A stretch of 64,000 nt of DNA from a virus, in IMG/VR virus record IMGVR_UViG_3300050015_000743, positions 23,171-87,170 of that record; one strand, written 5' to 3'. Shown here one piece after another: positions 59,916 to 64,000 of this stretch. The notes under the pieces were generated by a model, which did not search any database, was not told the DNA's origin, and worked only from the letters and a program-made list of their open reading frames with translations. A program made the translations under genes and the position numbers. Each line of letters starts with the position of its first letter. Positions within the stretch are counted from its first letter, which is position 1.

Positions 59916-60839
59916 ATGGCAGAAGACACAAATGTTCCTCAAAGGGAAAGTATACGAGACATAGTAGGTAAGTATAAAGAATCACAGGCACACGCAGATG
60001 AATTTGCAAAATTAACTGGCGCAATTCCTTCACCTAATAAGCCAGCACCAGTATTTAACGCTGCTGCTGAACTTGATAATCCAATGAATAGGGAAACAGA
60101 CCCTGATCTTATGACTTCATATGAAATCGTTCAATTACCGTCAAGGGGTATGTTTTATCCAAGTCGTCTTGATAGGGTTGATGTTGAATATATGACCAGT
60201 AAAGATGAAGATTTATTAACCACACCTTCATTAATTGAAAGCGGAAACGTAATAAATATTCTCTTAAAAAGAAAAATTAAGACCAGAGGTGTTGTTGTTG
60301 AAGACCTTCTTGAAGGTGACAGAAACGCAATTATCTTATACTTACGTACTTCAAGTTATGGTTCAGATTATACCGTACAAGTTGCTGACCCAAGATCAGG
60401 TATACCTTTTAAAACTACAATTGATTTACTTCAGTTAAAATATAAAGAGCCTGTTGAAATGCCAGACGAAAATGGTCATTTTATTGTTGCTTTGCCAATG
60501 CGTAAGAAAAAAGTTGTATTCAGATTACTTACCTCTGGTGAAGATAATCTTTTATTTAAGAAAGCCGAAGCACTTAAAGATGCATTTAATCTTGAATTTA
60601 GTGAATATAGTACAATGAAAATTAAATCACATATTATCTCAATTGATGGTAATACTGATAGGTCGTACATTGACAGATTTGTTGATGCAATGCCAGCACT
60701 GGATTCATATACAATTCGTAGAAAAATTCAAACAGTTAGTCCTGATGTTGATATGTCTTATGAATTTATAACTAAAGACGGATATAAATTTTTTGCTACT
60801 TTAAGCGTGGGCACAGATTTTTTTTTCCCAAACACTTAG
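59916..60839 (+). CDS. gp26-like baseplate / tail-assembly chaperone protein
   Basis: A 307-residue protein. VQLPSRGMFYPSRLDRVDVE, YMTSKDEDLLTTPSLIESGN and LLEGDRNAIILYLRTSSYG match the T4 gp26 baseplate family signature (lPSrG.fY, yMTxkdEd, gDRnailxxxRxxsYG). Unlike some relatives it lacks a zinc ribbon after the YG motif. The last codons contain a nine-T run (60818-60826), and the downstream frame is open, so a -1 frameshift would replace the last residues with a gp51-like extension. It precedes the tape measure gene, where tail-assembly chaperones normally lie. Confidence 0.82.
   Translation: MAEDTNVPQRESIRDIVGKYKESQAHADEFAKLTGAIPSPNKPAPVFNAAAELDNPMNRETDPDLMTSYEIVQLPSRGMFYPSRLDRVDVEYMTSKDEDLLTTPSLIESGNVINILLKRKIKTRGVVVEDLLEGDRNAIILYLRTSSYGSDYTVQVADPRSGIPFKTTIDLLQLKYKEPVEMPDENGHFIVALPMRKKKVVFRLLTSGEDNLLFKKAEALKDAFNLEFSEYSTMKIKSHIISIDGNTDRSYIDRFVDAMPALDSYTIRRKIQTVSPDVDMSYEFITKDGYKFFATLSVGTDFFFPNT
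60818..60826 (+). promoter_or_regulatory. Candidate -1 ribosomal frameshift site (T9 slippery run)
   Basis: GAT TTT TTT TTC CCA in the gp26-like frame. After a -1 slip the message reads TTT CCC AAA CAC TTA GCA without a stop and stays open until 61036. The normal stop (TAG, 60837-60839) lies only 11 bases downstream. The predicted fusion is about 373 residues. Confidence 0.6.
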
Positions 60840-60856
60840 CAGGTGAGTATAAGAAG

Positions 60857-61036
60857 ATGGTCAATGAAGAGATATATGTCTTGACCAAACATGCTAAGTT
60901 TCAAGCAGAATATATCGAAAACCTACCAATATATCGTAGACGACATTTTCTGCATTTACTTCAAAAGGAAAACGAAGAAATCGAAAAAGCACAAGAAAAT
61001 GCAAAAATTAAAGGTAATACAAGACCAAGGCGATAA
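60857..61036 (+). CDS. gp51-like small protein, or C-terminal part of a frameshift fusion
   Basis: As a free gene it is 59 residues (MVNEEIYVLTKHAKFQAEYI onward). The core YIENLPIYRRRHFLHLLQKE has the pattern of the C-terminal, frameshift-expressed part of tail-assembly chaperones (xLPxxRRxxxxxxLxxE). The open frame extends upstream past the ATG to the T run of the gp26-like gene, with no stop. No independent promoter and only a modest leader. Its stop codon lies in the loop of a terminator hairpin. Confidence 0.65.
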   Translation: MVNEEIYVLTKHAKFQAEYIENLPIYRRRHFLHLLQKENEEIEKAQENAKIKGNTRPRR

Positions 61037-61051
61037 AAACCTTGGTCTTTT
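61021..61051 (+). terminator. Terminator overlapping the gp51-like stop codon
   Basis: A 10-base-pair stem (AAGACCAAGG / CCTTGGTCTT) and a short T run. The loop contains the TAA stop of the gp51-like frame at 61034-61036, so the last codons form the left arm. Confidence 0.75.
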
Positions 61052-61060
61052 GTATTTATG
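61051..61060 (+). promoter_or_regulatory. Late promoter motif TGTATTTATG variant
   Basis: TGTATTTATG begins at the end of the terminator T run, 19 bases before the tape measure ATG at 61080. Confidence 0.45.
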
Positions 61061-61079
61061 TATATAAATAAAAATTTAA

Positions 61080-63602
61080 ATGGCAGCAGACCCTAAAAAA
61101 AGTGTTAAAGATTTATTAGCCGATTATCAATTAACCGAAAAGACTCTTAATAAATTAACCTCTCTTGATTCTGAGCGTGCAAAGAATCAACAGATCATGG
61201 CAGAGAGGCAAAGAACTATTAATGAGCTTCTTTCAAGGGCAAATGAATTACAGGATGAGGATATAAAAAAATTAGATCAGCTTGTTGTAAAACAAAATGA
61301 AGCAGTTGCTGCTGAAAAGAAAATTAATGATCAGTTAGATAAGCAGAGAAAAAACAGACAAGAAGTTGTCAGTTTAGCCAAAGCACTTGCTGATTCAATT
61401 AAAGAGGGTTGGAAATATTTACAAGAATCTGATAAAGTAATTCGTAGTACCATTTTAAATCTTGGTATGTCTGGTGCAAAAGCGGAAGCTATGCGTAGGT
61501 CTTTTGAAGGCAGTGCAAAAATTGTAACAAGACTTGGTGGTAGTATTGCAGATATTCAAACAATTCAACAAGGTTTTGCTGATGAAACAGGTCGTGCACG
61601 TGCATTAACCGCAGGTATGGTTGAAGATATTACAATGATCGGTAAAGGTACTGGTCTGGGTATTGAACAAGCAACTAAACTCGGTGCACAATTTGAATTT
61701 ATGGGTTTGGATGCTAAAAGAAGCATGGACTATGTACAGGGCATTGTTGATACCAGTGAAAGAATGGGTGTTAATACTACAAAAGTATTAAAAAATGTTG
61801 GTGATAATTTTAAAGAATTAAATACATATAGTTTTACATCAGGTGTTAAAGGCATGGCTAAAATGGCTGAAGATGCTGAGAAATTTCAGGTTAGTATGGA
61901 TACTGCTCTTAGTGCAGCCGATGCAGCTAAAGGACTTGAAAAAGCTATTGATCTTGCTGCAAATTTGCAGGTTATGGGTGGCGAATTTGCAAAGACTGAC
62001 CCATTTGAATGGATGTATTTAGCTCGTAATGAACCAGAAAAACTTACACAGAAAATTTCTGAAATGACCAGAGGTCTGGTTACATTTAAAAAAAACAGTG
62101 AAGGCGTATTTGAAAAGTTTATAAGTCCTGCTGATCGTGATAGACTTTCTGCTGTTGCAAAATCTCTGGGTATATCAAATGAAGAAATGATAAAAATTAC
62201 CCAAAGACGTGCCGACTTGGATAAAATGAATAAAGAGTTGGGTGGTACTGGTTTAACTGCAAGAGAAAAAGAATTGGTTGAAGGTGCTGCTGTTTTTAAT
62301 AGTAAATCTGGAAAATTTCAGGTTGAACTTGCTGGAAGTATGAAAGATATTAGTAGTTTAACTGCAGAACAGGCAAAATCATTTGTAAAAGAACAGGCAA
62401 GTCTTAAAAGTCGTGCTGAACAAGCATTGACCTTTGATCAAACATTTAAAGCAACAATAGAAACACTTAAAGCATCATTATTGCCTTTATTAAAGGGTGT
62501 AAATATGGCACTTAAACCACTTGCAGCACTTGCAGACCTTGCAAGTAAAGGTGGTTGGGGTGTAGCTGGTGCAGCAGGAATTTTAATAACTGCTGGTTTA
62601 CTTTGGAAGGGTGTTACAAATAAATTAAGTAATGTTGTATCAGAATGGGTTCAAAAAAGTGGTGGAAAAGGTATATCAGGTTTTATAGGAAGAACAGGTG
62701 CAGGTACTGCTGCAGGTCAAGCAGAATCAACTATTGCTGAAAAAGGTACAAAAGGTCTTAGTGGTTTAGCTGAACAACGTAGAGGTATTGGTCAAGGTGC
62801 TGCAATGGCAGGTAAAGGTTCTATGATGATGAAAGGTGGTGCTGGTATTGGTGCTGCTGCTCTGGGTATCGGTGCAGGTATTGGATTGGCTGCAATTGGT
62901 ATTAGTAAACTTGCTGACTCAATGAGTAAATTAGATAAAACACAAATATGGGCATTACCTGTAACTGTATTGGCTTTAGCTGGTGCATTTGCTGTATTTG
63001 CTCCTGCAATTATTGCTGTTGGTACTGCTGGTACTGTTAGTGCTGTTGGCTTATTAGCTTTAGGCGGTGCTGTTCTGGGTATAGGTGCAGGTATTGGACT
63101 TGCTGCTGCTGGTATTGGTTACATGGCTAAAGGTATTGGTGAAATGGCTACATCAGCTAAAGGTGCAGGTGCTGACATGTTACAATTAGGTGAAGGTATT
63201 GCAGTTATGGCTGCTGGTATGGCTTTATTTTCTGCTGGTGGTCTGGGCTTAGTAGTATTTGCAACAACACTCAATAGAATTGCAAAACATGCTGATGATC
63301 TTGGTAAGGTTGGTGATGCATTCAGAGAAATTAATGCAGTTATGCGTGGAAGTAAGGATGATTTCAAAGCAGTTGAAGATGCAGTCAATGCTATTTCAAC
63401 AATGAATACTAAAGGTGGTTCAACTTTTGCTCAATTAGCTAATTTGCTCAGTAAACCTCTTAAGGTTGAATTCGATAATAAAGGCGCAGTACAGCTTAGA
63501 GCAGATATTACATTAGATATTGATAGTAATACATTTATGCGTAAAGTATTTAAAGAAAAAGTTGCTGTAGTAATGACTGAGGATGCACGTATTAATAAAT
63601 AA
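61080..63602 (+). CDS. Tail tape measure protein
   Basis: An 840-residue protein. The N-terminal 130 residues form a coiled coil (SLDSERAKNQQIMAERQRTI). The middle is helical. Residues about 480-780 contain several Gly/Ala-rich hydrophobic segments (GAGIGAAALGIGAGIGLAAI) typical of tape measure proteins that insert into the host membrane. It follows the chaperone-like pair as in many tailed phages and corresponds in position to T4 gp29. It sets tail length and is ejected with DNA in related systems. Confidence 0.82.
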   Translation: MAADPKKSVKDLLADYQLTEKTLNKLTSLDSERAKNQQIMAERQRTINELLSRANELQDEDIKKLDQLVVKQNEAVAAEKKINDQLDKQRKNRQEVVSLAKALADSIKEGWKYLQESDKVIRSTILNLGMSGAKAEAMRRSFEGSAKIVTRLGGSIADIQTIQQGFADETGRARALTAGMVEDITMIGKGTGLGIEQATKLGAQFEFMGLDAKRSMDYVQGIVDTSERMGVNTTKVLKNVGDNFKELNTYSFTSGVKGMAKMAEDAEKFQVSMDTALSAADAAKGLEKAIDLAANLQVMGGEFAKTDPFEWMYLARNEPEKLTQKISEMTRGLVTFKKNSEGVFEKFISPADRDRLSAVAKSLGISNEEMIKITQRRADLDKMNKELGGTGLTAREKELVEGAAVFNSKSGKFQVELAGSMKDISSLTAEQAKSFVKEQASLKSRAEQALTFDQTFKATIETLKASLLPLLKGVNMALKPLAALADLASKGGWGVAGAAGILITAGLLWKGVTNKLSNVVSEWVQKSGGKGISGFIGRTGAGTAAGQAESTIAEKGTKGLSGLAEQRRGIGQGAAMAGKGSMMMKGGAGIGAAALGIGAGIGLAAIGISKLADSMSKLDKTQIWALPVTVLALAGAFAVFAPAIIAVGTAGTVSAVGLLALGGAVLGIGAGIGLAAAGIGYMAKGIGEMATSAKGAGADMLQLGEGIAVMAAGMALFSAGGLGLVVFATTLNRIAKHADDLGKVGDAFREINAVMRGSKDDFKAVEDAVNAISTMNTKGGSTFAQLANLLSKPLKVEFDNKGAVQLRADITLDIDSNTFMRKVFKEKVAVVMTEDARINK

Positions 63603-63604
63603 TT

Positions 63605-64000
63605 TCAATATCTATTTCCTTTAGATATATTGTCTTTTGCCCATATTGGTCGTAAATTGCAAAGCATATTAATAATTCTTGGACTTGTATTATTGTTAAA
63701 TCGAGATATTGGTTTTTTATGATCAATATGCCATTCTCTACGATTATTCCACGACATACCTTCTTGAAATTGACATTCAATTCTATTAATTAATTGTCTT
63801 GGGGTATATCCAAATTCAGTAATTGTATTTAATTTTGTTTTTAAAAATCCTTGTTGTTCTGTTCTATATAAAAAATTTCTCATCCATTTAATAGCAGATA
63901 ATTCAAGATTTTTATGATTGCGATTTCTTGCATAGGCTCTACATTTATCTTTATTATTATTTCGCCATATTTTATTATTCTCATTACACTTAATTCTATG
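63605..64000 (-). CDS. HNH endonuclease (5' partial)
   Basis: The frame is open through the window edge, so the start is missing; an internal ATG is at 63883. Visible sequence includes WHIDHKKPISRFN and LCNLRPIWAKDN, an HNH motif set, ending NISKGNRY. The end resembles the HNH gene at 37751-38410 (NLSKGNRY). A basic Arg/Lys/Asn-rich region precedes it (CRAYARNRNHKNLELSAIKW). Probably a homing endonuclease inserted just after the tape measure gene. Confidence 0.8.
   Translation of the reverse strand, partial: HRIKCNENNKIWRNNNKDKCRAYARNRNHKNLELSAIKWMRNFLYRTEQQGFLKTKLNTITEFGYTPRQLINRIECQFQEGMSWNNRREWHIDHKKPISRFNNNTSPRIINMLCNLRPIWAKDNISKGNRY

Noticed and set aside
63592-63780. Second frame over the end of the HNH gene
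   Set aside because: The overlapping frame 63605-64000 has the HNH motif and continues through the window edge.
1-64000. CRISPR arrays, tRNA genes, rRNA genes or insertion sequences
   Set aside because: Read for regularly spaced repeats, cloverleaf-like segments and transposase motifs; none was seen, although a tRNA scan program would be more sensitive.

Overview
This window is a 64 kb piece of a large, AT-rich, T4-like contractile-tailed phage (myovirus) genome that probably infects a member of the Bacteroidota. The phage assignment rests on recognisable T4-type genes: terminase large subunit (gp17-like), portal (gp20), prohead protease (gp21), scaffold (gp22), major capsid protein (gp23), tail sheath (gp18), tail tube (gp19), a gp26-like baseplate or chaperone protein, a tape measure protein, a gp5-like OB-fold hub protein, a gp55-like late sigma factor and PhoH. 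The host inference rests on four points: a signal peptide ending in NAQS, a lipoprotein with a Bacteroidota-style lipobox, A-rich leaders that mostly lack a Shine-Dalgarno sequence, and two minus-strand promoters of the Bacteroidota form TTG-N20-TAnnTTTG.

Layout. 1-12.5 kb (+): a GP88-like protein, candidate head-interior proteins, a nucleotidyltransferase, terminase, and a portal interrupted by an intein. 12.5-18.2 kb (-): a transglycosylase and a 1575-residue baseplate-like protein. 18.2-25.2 kb (+): a small membrane protein, the prohead protease (also interrupted by an intein), scaffold, capsid, and secreted or membrane proteins. 25.2-29.5 kb (-): an early-type operon with a SLOG protein, a capsid-N-terminus-like protein, a helicase, a GIY-YIG nuclease and a YkgJ-like protein. 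29.5-32.4 kb (+): neck-like proteins and three small proteins sharing a C-terminal tag, two of them with fibronectin-like domains. 32.5-39.9 kb (-): small early proteins plus nucleotide metabolism (ThyA, dUTPase, MazG), two more capsid-N-terminus-like proteins and two homing endonucleases. 39.9-49.9 kb (both strands): structural genes, a lipoprotein, sheath and tube. 49.9-59.7 kb (-): a GIY-YIG nuclease, a PD-(D/E)XK nuclease, the gp5-like baseplate operon, the late sigma factor, glycosyltransferases and PhoH. 59.9-63.6 kb (+): gp26-like protein, a gp51-like frame and tape measure protein. The window ends in a partial HNH nuclease.

How it works together. Nearly every structural transcription unit, on either strand, is preceded by AGTATTTATA or a close variant read in the direction of transcription. 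This is the best candidate for the late promoter used by the gp55-like sigma factor encoded at 54.8-55.7 kb. The minus-strand metabolic operons instead start from host-type promoters that lie next to divergent late promoters. The portal, protease, scaffold and capsid proteins would build the prohead, the terminase fills it, and the sheath, tube, tape measure and baseplate proteins make the tail.

Most notable observations: (1) three small early-operon proteins repeat the N-terminal region of the major capsid protein; (2) an intein sits two residues after the likely catalytic His of the prohead protease; (3) a T9 slippery run at the end of the gp26-like gene would fuse it by -1 frameshift to a gp51-like frame just before the tape measure gene; (4) tandem proteins share a C-terminal tag ending NPIDKQD; (5) two genes for membrane or envelope proteins share a bipartite promoter-like motif. 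No tRNA genes or CRISPR arrays were seen.
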